Origin: Murimonas intestini
GTDB taxonomy: Bacteria; Bacillota; Clostridia; Lachnospirales; Lachnospiraceae
Reading direction: 5' to 3'
Assembly (NCBI GenBank): GCA_003148945.1
Contig: QGGY01000009.1
Coordinates: forward strand, 124,001 to 188,000
DNA: 64,000 bases
Shown one piece after another: positions 1-8,487 of this stretch. Within the stretch, counting starts at the first letter, position 1, and each line of letters begins with the position of its first letter. The notes under the pieces are model-generated. The model had not been told where the DNA came from. It saw only the letters and a list, made by a program, of their open reading frames with translations, and searched no databases. A program made the translations under genes and the position numbers.

Positions 1-809
1 ATGACCTTCTCCAGGGTGATCCTCTTCATATTAGGGCAGTACTGGCGGTGGCCCACAGAATAAAATTTTTTGCCGGGATTTTTTGCCTCTAATTCATACA
101 GGACGCCCATCTCTGTTCCGATGATGAATTCCTTTGCGCCGGAGGCGGAAGCAAAGTCAATAATGCCTGAAGTGCTGCCAATATAATCGGCAAGCTTCAG
201 GACATCCATTCTGCATTCCGGATGGGCCAGGAAAAGGGCATCAGGACGTGCCTCTTTGGCCTTTCGCACATTTTCTTCTGTGATACTGGTATGTACGTGA
301 CAGAAACCATCGTTAAAGATAAAATTTTTCTCAGGCAGCTTTGACGCAATATAACGCCCCAGATTTTCATCAGGTATGAAGTAGATATTTTTATTTGGCA
401 GGGCAGAGACGATCTTCATTGCATTGGAAGAAGTCACGCATACATCTGCACAGAGCTTTAATTCAGCAGTAGAATTGATGTAGCAGACGACGGCCAGATC
501 ATCATACTGCTGCCTCATTTCTTCGATTTTTTCTTTTTGGGCCATATGTGCCATAGGACAGTCTGCCAGCACATCAGGCATCAGGACTTTTTTTGACGGG
601 TTCAGTATCTTGGCGCTCTCACCCATGAACTTCACACCGCAGAAAAGTATAGTCTGCTGGGGGACCTGTGTGGCGATCTTGCTCAGGTAATAGGAGTCAC
701 CCACGTAGTCGGCTGCTGCCTGCACCTCGTCATTTACGTAATAATGTGCCAGAATGACAGCGTCCTTCTCTTTTTTTAATTTTTTCAGCAATTCTATTTT
801 TTCTTGCAT
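1..809 (-). CDS. nadA: Quinolinate synthase NadA (3' end outside the window)
   Basis: NadA condenses iminoaspartate with dihydroxyacetone phosphate to quinolinate in de novo NAD synthesis, in the cytoplasm. About 269 codons are present and the C-terminus runs off the left edge. The start is ATG at 809, preceded by a good GAGGAGG site. Recognisable family motifs are the N-terminal LAHYYVNDEVQ, FCGVKFMGE with the first Fe-S cysteine, TSSNA, HPEC with the second cysteine, and CPNMK with the third. These three cysteines would ligate the [4Fe-4S] cluster. Other nad genes would be expected beyond the edge, which cannot be checked here. The divergent gap to 1035 holds the likely promoter. Confidence 0.95.
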   Translation of the reverse strand, partial: MQEKIELLKKLKKEKDAVILAHYYVNDEVQAAADYVGDSYYLSKIATQVPQQTILFCGVKFMGESAKILNPSKKVLMPDVLADCPMAHMAQKEKIEEMRQQYDDLAVVCYINSTAELKLCADVCVTSSNAMKIVSALPNKNIYFIPDENLGRYIASKLPEKNFIFNDGFCHVHTSITEENVRKAKEARPDALFLAHPECRMDVLKLADYIGSTSGIIDFASASGAKEFIIGTEMGVLYELEAKNPGKKFYSVGHRQYCPNMKRITLEKV

Positions 810-881
810 AACATCCTCCTCATAGTAAACCCACTCGCAGGGGTTATAAGACAAATAAACAAATACCATTTCAGTCTGTGT

Positions 882-944
882 ATTAATATCGCACAGTAAA
901 GTGAAAAAGTCAAGACTTTTGTATATTCAGGTGACAAGACAGGT
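882..944 (-). promoter_or_regulatory. Candidate nadA promoter with NiaR-like boxes
   Basis: On the minus strand TTGACT (908-913) stands 17-19 nt before an AT-rich -10 candidate (about 883-890). The -35 lies inside the near-palindrome AAAGTCAAGACTTT (906-919), and a related TGACAAGACA box lies at 932-941. In Firmicutes the nad genes are often repressed by NiaR, whose sites as I recall contain a TGTC..GACA-type core. The -10 is weak and the NiaR assignment is inference. Confidence 0.3.
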
Positions 945-1034
945 TTGCTGATCATAGGCACAATAAAATAGTAATGATAGAATTCTTTACAGAAATTGTG
1001 TTATACTGATGAAAACGTGAGAGGAGAATAATGT

Positions 1035-1415
1035 ATGAACCTGAATGCAGTCCACCATGTGGCAATCATAGTATCTGATTATGAGAGATCCAGAGAGTTT
1101 TATGTAGACAAGCTGGGATTTGAGGTGATCAGAGAAAACTATAGAAAGGAGAGGGGAGACTATAAACTGGACCTGAAGCTGGGTGAAGCGGAGCTGGAGA
1201 TCTTTGGAATAGCTGGTGCCCCGGCAAGACTGACAAGGCCTGAGGCCTGCGGACTGAGGCATCTGGCCTTCAGGGTAGAGGGGATAGAAAAGGTAGTAGA
1301 GGAATTAGAAGCACTTGGCATTGAGTGTGAACCTCTGCGGACAGATGAGTTCACAGATAGGAAGATGACATTCTTTTTTGACCCGGACGGGCTTCCGCTG
1401 GAACTTCATGAGTAA
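1035..1415 (+). CDS. VOC-family (glyoxalase-like) metalloprotein
   Basis: A 126-aa single-domain vicinal-oxygen-chelate protein of the GloA2/YaeR-like group. The metal ligands expected for the fold are visible: H8 in HHVAI, E55 in the ELEIF strand, H76 in LRHLAF and E123 in the terminal LELHE. The RPEACGLRHLAF and DPDGLPLELHE motifs are typical of this subgroup. The start at 1035 follows GAGGAG at 1021-1026; an ATG at 1031 is out of frame. It is monocistronic and ends in a strong hairpin. The substrate is unknown; glyoxalase I activity is possible but not shown by sequence, and the subgroup is usually annotated only by fold. Confidence 0.85.
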   Translation: MNLNAVHHVAIIVSDYERSREFYVDKLGFEVIRENYRKERGDYKLDLKLGEAELEIFGIAGAPARLTRPEACGLRHLAFRVEGIEKVVEELEALGIECEPLRTDEFTDRKMTFFFDPDGLPLELHE

Positions 1416-1423
1416 AGGGAAGA

Positions 1424-1464
1424 GCGTGCCAACGTGAAGTGCAATGTGTTGGCACGCCTTTTTA
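1424..1464 (+). terminator. Rho-independent terminator of the VOC gene
   Basis: A perfect 10-bp stem, GCGTGCCAAC (1424-1433) with GTTGGCACGC (1448-1457), is followed by CTTTTTTAC. There is no T-run on the other strand, so it mainly serves the plus-strand gene. Confidence 0.9.
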
Positions 1465-1475
1465 CTCTAAATGGC

Positions 1476-3767
1476 TTATCTGTTGATATTATCCCTGTTC
1501 CACTCTAAAATCAGTTCTTCCAGTTTGTCAAGCGTCATTGCTCCGCCGCTGAAGCTGATCATACCGCGCAGAGGCATATAGCGCATCATGGCTTCCTGCA
1601 TCTCGGCTGAGATGGCCTCTGCAGCCACATCACTCTCACCCTTTTCTTCAGGGGAGGCAAAGAGTTCGCTCCCTTCCATGAACTTGTGGATAGCGGCAGC
1701 AGCCTTCTCGTTTTCCATGACATCTCCGAAGGTGGTGTCCAGTGTATAAATGACCGGAATCCGTACTGTAGAATTGACTCTGACAGATTTTTGGCAGCGG
1801 ATATCTCTGGATGAGGCTCCTATCATGATATCATAATCGTCTGTCAGCACATGCCAGTTTTTCAGAGTGGTATTCCAGTAAGCAAACGCACGCCTGCCGA
1901 GAGTGAAGGTTACTTCCTTAGTCTCACCCGGCTTAAGTGAGATCTTGGCAAAGTCACGGAGCTCTTTGACAGGACGCTGGATCTTGCCTGAGGATGCGCC
2001 TACATAGAGCTGGATGATCTCTTTTCCTTCGAGTTTGCCTGTGTTAGTCACCTTGACGGAGACTTTAAGGGTGTCTGTGTCATCCAGTTCTTCTTTATCA
2101 ACAGTCAGGTCAGAATAGGAAAAGGAGGTATAGGAGAGTCCGTGCCCAAAGGGGAAGAGGACATCCATCTTCTTCTTGTCATAATAGCGGTAGCCCACAT
2201 ACACACCCTCTGCATATGCTGTGCGGTCTCCTTCTCCGGGGTATGTGAGGTGGGAAGGATTATCTTCTAATTTAAGAGGGAAGGTTTCAGGCAGCTTGGC
2301 GCTGGGATTGACCCTTCCAAACAGGATGTCCGTCACAGCAGCGCCTACAGCCTGGCCGCTGAGATAAGCCTCAATCACGCCTTTAACCTTGCTGATCCAG
2401 GGCATTTCCACAGGGGAGCCATTGTGGAGGACAACGACTGTATTTGGCTGTACAGCAGCGATCTTTTCAATAAGCTGGTTCTGGCAGTCCGGCATGCGCA
2501 TGTGCGAGCGGTCAAAACCTTCAGATTCAAATGCGTCAGGCAGTCCGGCGAAGATGACAGCCACATCAGAGGAGCCTGCCGCCCTGACAGCTTCTTCCTC
2601 CAGAGCGGGGAGGACTTCGTCTCTGGCATCATCATAGCCCTGGGCATAGACGAGGCCAGGCAGGCTGCCGGCTGCTTCCAGTGCGCTTGTCACCTTAAAA
2701 CTGTTGATATGGGAACTTCCGCCGCCCTGATAACGTGGTTTTTTGGCATATTTTCCGATGAAAGCAATCTTACAGCCAGGATTGAGCGGAAGGATATCTT
2801 CATTTTTCAGAAGTACTATAGTTTCCTCTGCAATCTTTCTGGCTTTTTCATGATCCTTTTCCAGGTCAAACACAGCGTTTTCATCCTGATTTTCTACTGC
2901 TCTGTAAATAATATTCAGCATTTCCTCACATGACCTGTCCAGGATCTGTTCATCTAATCTTCCGCTTCTCACAGCCTCAGTTATAAGCTTGTCATTGATG
3001 CCGCTGGAGGATGGCATCTCCAGATTCAAGCCTGCTTCAAGGTCCCGGACTCTGTCATTGACAGCGCCCCAGTCGCTCATGACAAAGCCGTCAAATCCCC
3101 ATTCGTTTCTCAGGACATCTGTCAGATATGTTTTATTTTCTGCAGCATATGTGCCGTTGATCTTATTATAAGAACACATTACAGTCCATGGCTTCTGCCT
3201 GCATACAGCGCCTTCAAAGGCGGCCAGATAAATCTCCCTCAGCGTTCTCTCATCAATATCAGAGGAGGAAGACATTCTGCGGGTTTCCTGATTGTTTGCC
3301 AGGAAGTGCTTGATACTTGTACCAATATTTTTATTCTGTATTCCTTCTATTAAAGAACCGGCCATCTCTGTGGCTACCAGAGGATCCTCAGAATAATATT
3401 CAAAATTCCTGCCGCACAGGGGTGAACGTTTTATATTTACAGCAGGCCCCAGGATCACGCTTACTTTCTCTGCCTGACATTCATTTCCCAGTGTTTCACC
3501 CATTTCCTTAATCAGATCTCTGTTGAAGGAAGCTGCCGTGGCACATCCTGCGGGGAAGCAGACAGCCTTTATGCTGTCATTTACTCCCAGATGGTCAGCC
3601 TTCTGGTCCTGCTTGCGCAGCCCGTGAGGGCCGTCTGATACCATGACAGAAGGGATACCAAGACGTTTTATTTCTTTTGTATGCCAGAAGTCGGCGCCTG
3701 AGCAGAGAGAAGCCTTTTCTTCAAGTGTCATCTGTGATACGAGCTCTTTTATTTTGTCTGCGTTCAT
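1476..3767 (-). CDS. GH3 beta-glucosidase, cytoplasmic
   Basis: A 763-aa glycoside hydrolase family 3 enzyme that would release non-reducing-end sugars from beta-glucosides. The N-terminal (beta/alpha)8 domain carries VSDGPHGLR, KHFLANNQE (about 153-161) and the nucleophile D232 in FVMSDWGA. The second domain has the acid/base candidate E416 in ESEGFDR. A C-terminal fibronectin-III-like domain starts near residue 570 (FGHGLSYTSF onward). There is no signal peptide, so it acts on imported sugars. It is monocistronic, convergent with the VOC gene, and followed on its 5' side by repeat copy R1. It is a different subfamily from the GH3 at 37978, whose nucleophile motif is SDCWA. Confidence 0.93.
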   Translation of the reverse strand: MNADKIKELVSQMTLEEKASLCSGADFWHTKEIKRLGIPSVMVSDGPHGLRKQDQKADHLGVNDSIKAVCFPAGCATAASFNRDLIKEMGETLGNECQAEKVSVILGPAVNIKRSPLCGRNFEYYSEDPLVATEMAGSLIEGIQNKNIGTSIKHFLANNQETRRMSSSSDIDERTLREIYLAAFEGAVCRQKPWTVMCSYNKINGTYAAENKTYLTDVLRNEWGFDGFVMSDWGAVNDRVRDLEAGLNLEMPSSSGINDKLITEAVRSGRLDEQILDRSCEEMLNIIYRAVENQDENAVFDLEKDHEKARKIAEETIVLLKNEDILPLNPGCKIAFIGKYAKKPRYQGGGSSHINSFKVTSALEAAGSLPGLVYAQGYDDARDEVLPALEEEAVRAAGSSDVAVIFAGLPDAFESEGFDRSHMRMPDCQNQLIEKIAAVQPNTVVVLHNGSPVEMPWISKVKGVIEAYLSGQAVGAAVTDILFGRVNPSAKLPETFPLKLEDNPSHLTYPGEGDRTAYAEGVYVGYRYYDKKKMDVLFPFGHGLSYTSFSYSDLTVDKEELDDTDTLKVSVKVTNTGKLEGKEIIQLYVGASSGKIQRPVKELRDFAKISLKPGETKEVTFTLGRRAFAYWNTTLKNWHVLTDDYDIMIGASSRDIRCQKSVRVNSTVRIPVIYTLDTTFGDVMENEKAAAAIHKFMEGSELFASPEEKGESDVAAEAISAEMQEAMMRYMPLRGMISFSGGAMTLDKLEELILEWNRDNINR

Positions 3768-3901
3768 AGCTGTAATCTCCTTTTCTTTTTAAGCAGCAGC
3801 GGAATTTATATATATGCTGATTTATATACTGAGACTGCTTTTACAGATAGTATAATAAAAAGTGAGGTATAATGGAAGGGGATATGTACAGAAATATTTT
3901 G

Positions 3902-3966
3902 GTTACTTTTCACACGTCAATGTCCCACGAGATGTTTTCGTGCGTGTTTAGCACGAAAATCCCGGG
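3902..3966 (-). repeat. Dispersed hairpin repeat, copy R1
   Basis: On the minus strand it reads CGGGATTTTCGTGC, a 7-nt loop, GCACGAAAACATCTCGTGGG, then GACATTGACGTGTGAAAAGTAAC. This matches R2-R5 along its length. The palindromic core TTTTCGTGC/GCACGAAAA would form a 9-10-bp stem. Weaker similarity (TGCACAGAAAC at about 3994-4004, shared with R3) extends the element upstream in its own orientation. It fills much of the 333-bp gap between the GH3 gene and the OLD-like gene. Confidence 0.8.
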
Positions 3967-4100
3967 TTTTGCAGCGCGAAACGGCGTTTTTACTGTTTCT
4001 GTGCATTGCACAGCGTGTTACGTGAGCAGCCCAAGGTTGACATGAGAAGATGTGTACAGTAGTATGAAGTTAAACAGCGCACCTGAAAGGATGATGGCAT

Positions 4101-5951
4101 ATGCAGTTTACTGGAATTCAGATCAAGAATTTTAAATACATTAAGAATATCCGTATCACCGGGATTGAAAATGCGCTTATTCTTGTAGGAAAGAATAATA
4201 CAGGAAAGACAGCCATTTTGGATGCGATCAGGGCTGTAAGCGGAGCAGGCAGCATAACAGATGAGGATTTTAATGAAAAGAAACAGAAGGTGGAGATCCT
4301 GGCAGATCTGCTGATCAGTGAGGAAGACTTAAAGCTGCTCCACTACTACGGGATGGTGAGCCAGTACAGGAGATATGAGGTCTGGTATGAAGATTTCTGT
4401 AAAAAGCTGCCTTCTTATAAAGATGGAGTGCTTCATTTTAAGTTTACTGCAAATTACCAGAAGGAAGTGCGCTACGGGGACGGAGTGAGCAAGGATAACA
4501 GATATATCCGGGAGGTCATACCAAAAGTTTTTTTCATAGGGACTGACAGGAATCTGGAACAGATCCAGGAAAGCCTTCTTTCATTTGAGGAGGACGTGCA
4601 GCTGAAGCGCCTGCGCTCTCAGACATGTATGTTCGACCAGACGAAACCTTGTACCAGGTGTTTTCAGTGCATCGGACTGATAAATCAGAAGTGTCCTGCC
4701 GAACTGACAGCCCTGGAATCAGTAAAACTCTTAGAATATAAACTCTCCCAGCTTAATCTGCAGGAATTTGCAAAAAGGGTCAACACAAGCTTTCACAGGA
4801 ACGGCGGGTTTGATGATATCTCCTACACCATGCGCTGTGATGTGGAGAAGGTCTGCCAGGTAGTGGCTGAAATGAGCAATAAGCAGAGGAGCAGGATACT
4901 GCCAGTCAGCCAGATGGGGGAGGGCATGAGGAGCATCTATATGCTGTCGCTTCTGGAGGCATATGCGGAGGATGAGAGAAGAGTGCCCAGCATCATGCTG
5001 GTGGAGGATCCTGAGATGTTTCTGCATCCACAGCTCCAGAAGAAAGCGGGCGAGATACTTTACCGCCTCTCCAGGAAGAACCAGGTAGTATTTTCTACGC
5101 ATTCCCCGGATATGATATTTAATTTTAACAGCCGTCAGATACGGCAGGTTGTTCTTGATAAGCAGTACTTTACCTCTGTAAAAGAGAAGACAGATATTGA
5201 TGATATCCTGGATGACCTGGGATATAACGCAAGCGACCTTATGAATGTGAGTTTTGTCTTTATCGTGGAAGGGAAGCAGGATAAGAGCCGCCTTCCCCTG
5301 CTCTTGGAAAAATACTATTCAGAGATTTATGATGAAAAGGGCAGGCCTTCCAGAGTCGCTATTATCACAACGAACAGCTGTACAAATATTAAGACATATG
5401 CAAATCTGAAATATATGAACCAGCTCTATCTGAAGGACCAGTTTCTGATGATACGTGACGGTGACGGGAAGGACAGGGAAGAATTGTCCGGTCAGCTGTG
5501 CAGATATTACGCGGACAGGAATATGGAGGACGCGGACCGTCTCCCAAGAGTCCAGCCCAGAAATGTACTGGTGCTCAAATATTATTCTTTTGAGAATTAT
5601 TTTCTGAATCCGCGTATCATGGCCCAGATTGGCGTGATCGGGAAGGAAGAGGATTTCTACAGCATCCTGCTGGAAAAATGGAAGGAATACCTGTACAGGA
5701 TAACAAGCGGCCGCCATCTGACAGAGGTGCTGGGGTTTGAAATCCAGACAGAGGAGCAGCTAAAGAGCCACATGGAAGAGTTCAGGAAATACATGAGGGG
5801 ACATAATCTGTTTGACATATTCTATGGGCGGTTCAGGGCTAAGGAGCAGGAACTGCTGAAGAAATATATTGATCTGGCGCCCAGAGAAGACTTCAGGGAT
5901 ATTCTGGATGCTATAGATAAGTTCGTGTATTTTGAAAATAGAAAATTATAA
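4101..5951 (+). CDS. OLD-like ATPase/TOPRIM protein with a five-Cys insert
   Basis: A 616-aa protein joining an ABC/SMC-type ATPase to a TOPRIM domain, as in overcoming-lysogenization-defect (OLD) nucleases. Walker A is GKNNTGKT (30-37), the signature-like segment VSQMGEGMRS lies near 269, Walker B is MLVEDPE (299-305), and the switch motif FSTHSPD is at 331. TOPRIM residues are E390 in FIVEGKQD and DGDGKD from D453. An unusual insert between Walker A and the signature has Cys176, Cys184, Cys187, Cys190 and Cys198, spaced like a zinc or Fe-S site. It stands alone, with no neighbouring reverse transcriptase, GajB-like helicase or methylase, so a phage-defence role is possible but unsupported by context. 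The Shine-Dalgarno site (AAAGGA) is weak. Confidence 0.82.
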   Translation: MQFTGIQIKNFKYIKNIRITGIENALILVGKNNTGKTAILDAIRAVSGAGSITDEDFNEKKQKVEILADLLISEEDLKLLHYYGMVSQYRRYEVWYEDFCKKLPSYKDGVLHFKFTANYQKEVRYGDGVSKDNRYIREVIPKVFFIGTDRNLEQIQESLLSFEEDVQLKRLRSQTCMFDQTKPCTRCFQCIGLINQKCPAELTALESVKLLEYKLSQLNLQEFAKRVNTSFHRNGGFDDISYTMRCDVEKVCQVVAEMSNKQRSRILPVSQMGEGMRSIYMLSLLEAYAEDERRVPSIMLVEDPEMFLHPQLQKKAGEILYRLSRKNQVVFSTHSPDMIFNFNSRQIRQVVLDKQYFTSVKEKTDIDDILDDLGYNASDLMNVSFVFIVEGKQDKSRLPLLLEKYYSEIYDEKGRPSRVAIITTNSCTNIKTYANLKYMNQLYLKDQFLMIRDGDGKDREELSGQLCRYYADRNMEDADRLPRVQPRNVLVLKYYSFENYFLNPRIMAQIGVIGKEEDFYSILLEKWKEYLYRITSGRHLTEVLGFEIQTEEQLKSHMEEFRKYMRGHNLFDIFYGRFRAKEQELLKKYIDLAPREDFRDILDAIDKFVYFENRKL

Positions 5952-6149
5952 TGTAAAATGGCGCTTCAAAATCTGATTCTGGTGAAGCAGGGCAGAGGAT
6001 ATTGAATGATCTTATATCGATCCTGTATCTTGTCTCTAACTTCACTGATGACAGAGGGATGAGGCGCTCTTTCAATATTGCTGTAAAAAAGAAATGCGGA
6101 AAGTGCAGGATGTTCACAGCAACTTAATATCTTCATAAGAAACTCCTTG

Positions 6150-6181
6150 TTGACAAATAATATTATATGGAATATAGTATT
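6150..6181 (+). promoter_or_regulatory. padR-operon promoter with overlapping inverted repeat
   Basis: TTGACA (6150-6155), a 17-nt spacer and TATAGT (6173-6178) form a near-consensus sigma-A promoter. AATATTATAT (6159-6168) and ATATAGTATT (6172-6181) form an inverted repeat with one mismatch around GGA that covers the -10. This fits autorepression by the PadR protein encoded next. The rest of the 5952-6277 gap holds no gene I can support. Confidence 0.75.
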
Positions 6182-6277
6182 AAATATAAAACAATATTAC
6201 AATGAAAACAGTAAACAGGGGAAAGAGGTTCTAAGAAGAGAAATGAGTGGGAAATAAGGAAACCAAGGAGTGATAAT

Positions 6278-6592
6278 ATGGTATTTAATACAGGAGCAGC
6301 ACTGCTGGACGCGATCGTCCTTGCTGTCGTTTCAAAAGATAAAGAAGGAACATACGGATACCGGATCACGCAGGACGTAAGAGGAGTCCTGGATGTATCA
6401 GAATCTACGCTGTACCCGGTACTTCGCAGGCTGTTAAAGGACCAGTGCCTGGAGGTGTACGATATGGAGTTCGGAGGCAGGAACAGGCGCTATTATAAGA
6501 TCACAGAACAGGGCCTGGTGCAGCTGAATCTCTACAAATCAGAGTGGAAAGAATATTCTTCTAAAATAGCAAACATATTAGGGAGGGATTAG
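6278..6592 (+). CDS. PadR-family transcriptional regulator
   Basis: A 104-aa winged-helix protein of the PadR type. The family core is visible in DAIVLAVVSKDKEGTYGYRITQDV, the YPVLRRLLKDQ recognition region and GGRNRRYYKITEQG in the wing. PadR proteins usually repress envelope-stress or efflux genes until a ligand or membrane signal relieves them. It is the first gene of a four-gene operon: two bases separate its stop from the DUF1700 start, followed by DUF4097 and PspC genes. An inverted repeat over the promoter -10 suggests autoregulation. The start at 6278 follows GGAGTG. Confidence 0.92.
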   Translation: MVFNTGAALLDAIVLAVVSKDKEGTYGYRITQDVRGVLDVSESTLYPVLRRLLKDQCLEVYDMEFGGRNRRYYKITEQGLVQLNLYKSEWKEYSSKIANILGRD

Positions 6593-6594
6593 GA

Positions 6595-7428
6595 ATGAAT
6601 CGGAATGATTTTATTGAACAGCTGACCTGGCTGCTTCAGGATATTCCTGAGGAAGAGCGGGAGGGGGCAATAGAATATTACCAGGATTATTTTGATGAAG
6701 CGGGAATAGGCGCTGAGGATGAGACTGGGGAGAAGCTTGGCAGCCCGGAAAAGGTAGCCGCCATGGTTAGGGACGGACTTACAGGAGGCAACGCTGATGC
6801 CGGTGAATATACAGAGACCGGCTACCAGGATAAGAGGTTTAAGGAAAAAGAAAATATGCCTGAAAAGCGGGATGCCTTTCAGAAGGAAGAGAACGGCAGC
6901 AGCGCCGGAAAGGGAGAGGAGGGTAAAGAGGCCGGGTATTATGATTACAGCAGTGACAGCAGTTACAATTACAGCCAGTACGGTTCAAAGCAGGACTACT
7001 ACGGAAATTACCAAAACGGCTACAGTACAAATGCCGGAAGGGATAATGGAAATGCAGGAAAGATCATACTGATCATACTTCTATGTATCTTCGCCGTACC
7101 GGTGATCATACCTGTAGCTGGGGCAGCATTTGGAATAATAGTAGGAATCTTTGGAATTGTATTTGGTCTTGTGGTAGCTGCCGGGGCACTTACACTGGCA
7201 GGCGTTATCTGCGGGATCGTGCTGACAGGTATCGGCATTGCCCAGATGTTTACGACTCCCGGTATCGGGCTGATGTTTGCCGGACTGGGAATGTTCTCAC
7301 TGGCAGTTGGAGTGCTTATGATCTGGCTGACAGTAACTATAGCAGGGCGGTTTATTCCATGGTTTATCCGTGTGATCGTAAATATTTTCAGTATGCTTTT
7401 TCATAGGAGAGGAGGTCAGGCCGCATGA
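6595..7428 (+). CDS. DUF1700 (HAAS-domain) membrane protein
   Basis: A 277-aa protein. Residues 1-65 form the HAAS/DUF1700 domain (NDFIEQLTWLLQDIPEEEREGAIEYYQDYFDEA). Residues 65-150 are a polar linker rich in Gly, Tyr, Ser and Asn, and residues about 152-260 hold several membrane-spanning segments. PadR-DUF1700 pairs are common in Firmicutes and are thought to sense the envelope, but the biochemical role is unknown. The gene starts three bases after the padR stop and overlaps the next gene by ATGA, indicating translational coupling. The long Tyr/Ser linker is poorly conserved in composition and may be extracytoplasmic or disordered. Confidence 0.85.
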   Translation: MNRNDFIEQLTWLLQDIPEEEREGAIEYYQDYFDEAGIGAEDETGEKLGSPEKVAAMVRDGLTGGNADAGEYTETGYQDKRFKEKENMPEKRDAFQKEENGSSAGKGEEGKEAGYYDYSSDSSYNYSQYGSKQDYYGNYQNGYSTNAGRDNGNAGKIILIILLCIFAVPVIIPVAGAAFGIIVGIFGIVFGLVVAAGALTLAGVICGIVLTGIGIAQMFTTPGIGLMFAGLGMFSLAVGVLMIWLTVTIAGRFIPWFIRVIVNIFSMLFHRRGGQAA

Positions 7429-8222
7429 GAAAATTTACAAAGACAATGCTGATTCTATGTGCCATCTTCATCAGCCTGGGACTTGTCTTCAGCATCGCAG
7501 CCGTAAGCATGGGGGTCAGATTTATAGATCTGAGAGATGCAGCTCAGGACCATGTATGGTCCCTGGCCTGGGACTCAGAAAATCACAGGCTGGTGGCAGG
7601 AGGTGCAGATGAGGGATCAGGAAGCACAAAACACTATGAAGAGTCATTTAAGGACATCCGCAGCATAGAATTAGAACTGGATATATGTGATGTAGATATT
7701 TTATACTATGACGGTGATGATATATCTCTTACGGCGGATATGAAAAACAGCAGGGAGCTGCTGTATGAGGAGAGCGGCAGGACATTGAAGATCTGGGATG
7801 AGAGTAAGTTGAAAAATATCCCTATATCACAAAATAAGGAATCCCTTCTGACGCTGAAAGTGCCAAGAGACCTGGTTTTTAAGGAAATAGAGATGTCCAT
7901 TGATATGGGAGAAGCTAATATTCAGGGTATCAAGGCTGATTCTGTGGAATTAAGCTGTGATATGGGAAAAATCAATATGGATGGCAGTATCATGAAGGAA
8001 GGATCATTTGAATGCAGTATGGGAAGCATAAAAGTGAGCCTGGAAGGAAAGAAGGATGATTTTAATTATGATATAGACTGCGGCATGGGAAGTGTTTCTG
8101 TTGACGGAAAGAAAGATTCCGGGCTGAGTGTATCTAAAGAGATCGACAATGGTGCGTCAAAGGACCTGGAGCTTGATTGTGATATGGGAAATATAGACAT
8201 TGAATTTAAAGGAGGAAATTAG
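7425..8222 (+). CDS. DUF4097-family envelope protein
   Basis: A 265-aa protein with an N-terminal signal anchor (about residues 5-28, MLILCAIFISLGLVFSIAAV) and a C-terminal beta-helical adhesin-like DUF4097 domain. The repeated strand motif CDMGxI or SMGSI is visible at least five times (LSCDMGKINMDG, CSMGSIKVS, CGMGSVSVDG, CDMGNIDIEF). Such proteins occur with DUF1700 and PspC partners and resemble the extracytoplasmic part of LiaF-like sensors. The ATGA overlap with the upstream gene and 1-bp gap to pspC support a single operon. The function is inferred from context only. Confidence 0.82.
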   Translation: MRKFTKTMLILCAIFISLGLVFSIAAVSMGVRFIDLRDAAQDHVWSLAWDSENHRLVAGGADEGSGSTKHYEESFKDIRSIELELDICDVDILYYDGDDISLTADMKNSRELLYEESGRTLKIWDESKLKNIPISQNKESLLTLKVPRDLVFKEIEMSIDMGEANIQGIKADSVELSCDMGKINMDGSIMKEGSFECSMGSIKVSLEGKKDDFNYDIDCGMGSVSVDGKKDSGLSVSKEIDNGASKDLELDCDMGNIDIEFKGGN

Positions 8223-8223
8223 T

Positions 8224-8415
8224 ATGGGACCAAAAAAATTATATAAATCAATAGAGAATAAGATGATCTGCGGAGTTTGCGGCGGCATAGGAGAATACCT
8301 GAATATTGACCCGACTCTGATCCGGCTTCTGATGGTGCTGCTGGGATGTACCACCACCGGGTTTATCATCTATATCGTTGCAGCGATCGTTATACCTTAT
8401 CCGCCGGAAGGCTGA
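8224..8415 (+). CDS. PspC-domain small membrane protein
   Basis: A 63-aa protein consisting of one PspC domain: an N-terminal KKLYKSIENKMICGVCGGIGEYLNIDPTLIRL segment, then one membrane helix ending in VIPYPPEG. PspC proteins act in the phage-shock/envelope-stress response. ATG 8224 is preferred because AAAGGAGG (8209-8216) sits at ideal spacing; an in-frame ATG at 8200 would lie inside the upstream gene without its own site. It is the last gene of the padR operon, which ends at the hairpin at 8446. Confidence 0.88.
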   Translation: MGPKKLYKSIENKMICGVCGGIGEYLNIDPTLIRLLMVLLGCTTTGFIIYIVAAIVIPYPPEG

Positions 8416-8424
8416 CAGGAAATT

Positions 8425-8454
8425 TGTATAAAAGTGTGAAAAGAGGCCATACTC
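8425..8454 (+). promoter_or_regulatory. Sigma-G-like promoter of the SASP gene
   Basis: TGTATA (8425-8430), a 17-nt spacer and CATACTC (8448-8454) closely match the forespore sigma-G consensus (roughly TGAATA, 17-18 nt, CATACTA). The -10 lies inside the left arm of the terminator hairpin, so the expected start near 8460-8462 is in the hairpin loop. Confidence 0.7.
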
Positions 8455-8487
8455 CAATCAGAACAACGAAAGGAGCATGGCTTTTTT
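8446..8487 (+). terminator. Terminator of the padR operon containing the SASP ribosome site
   Basis: GCCATACTCC (8446-8455) pairs with GGAGCATGGC (8472-8481) with one mismatch across a 16-nt loop, followed by TTTTTT (8482-8487). The A-rich 5' flank pairs with the T-run. The right arm contains the GGAG used by the SASP gene at 8488, so a read-through transcript would hide that site. Confidence 0.8.

Noticed and set aside
4101-5951. Gabija-like or retron anti-phage system
   Set aside because: There is an OLD-like ATPase/TOPRIM gene but no adjacent UvrD-like helicase, reverse transcriptase or methylase.
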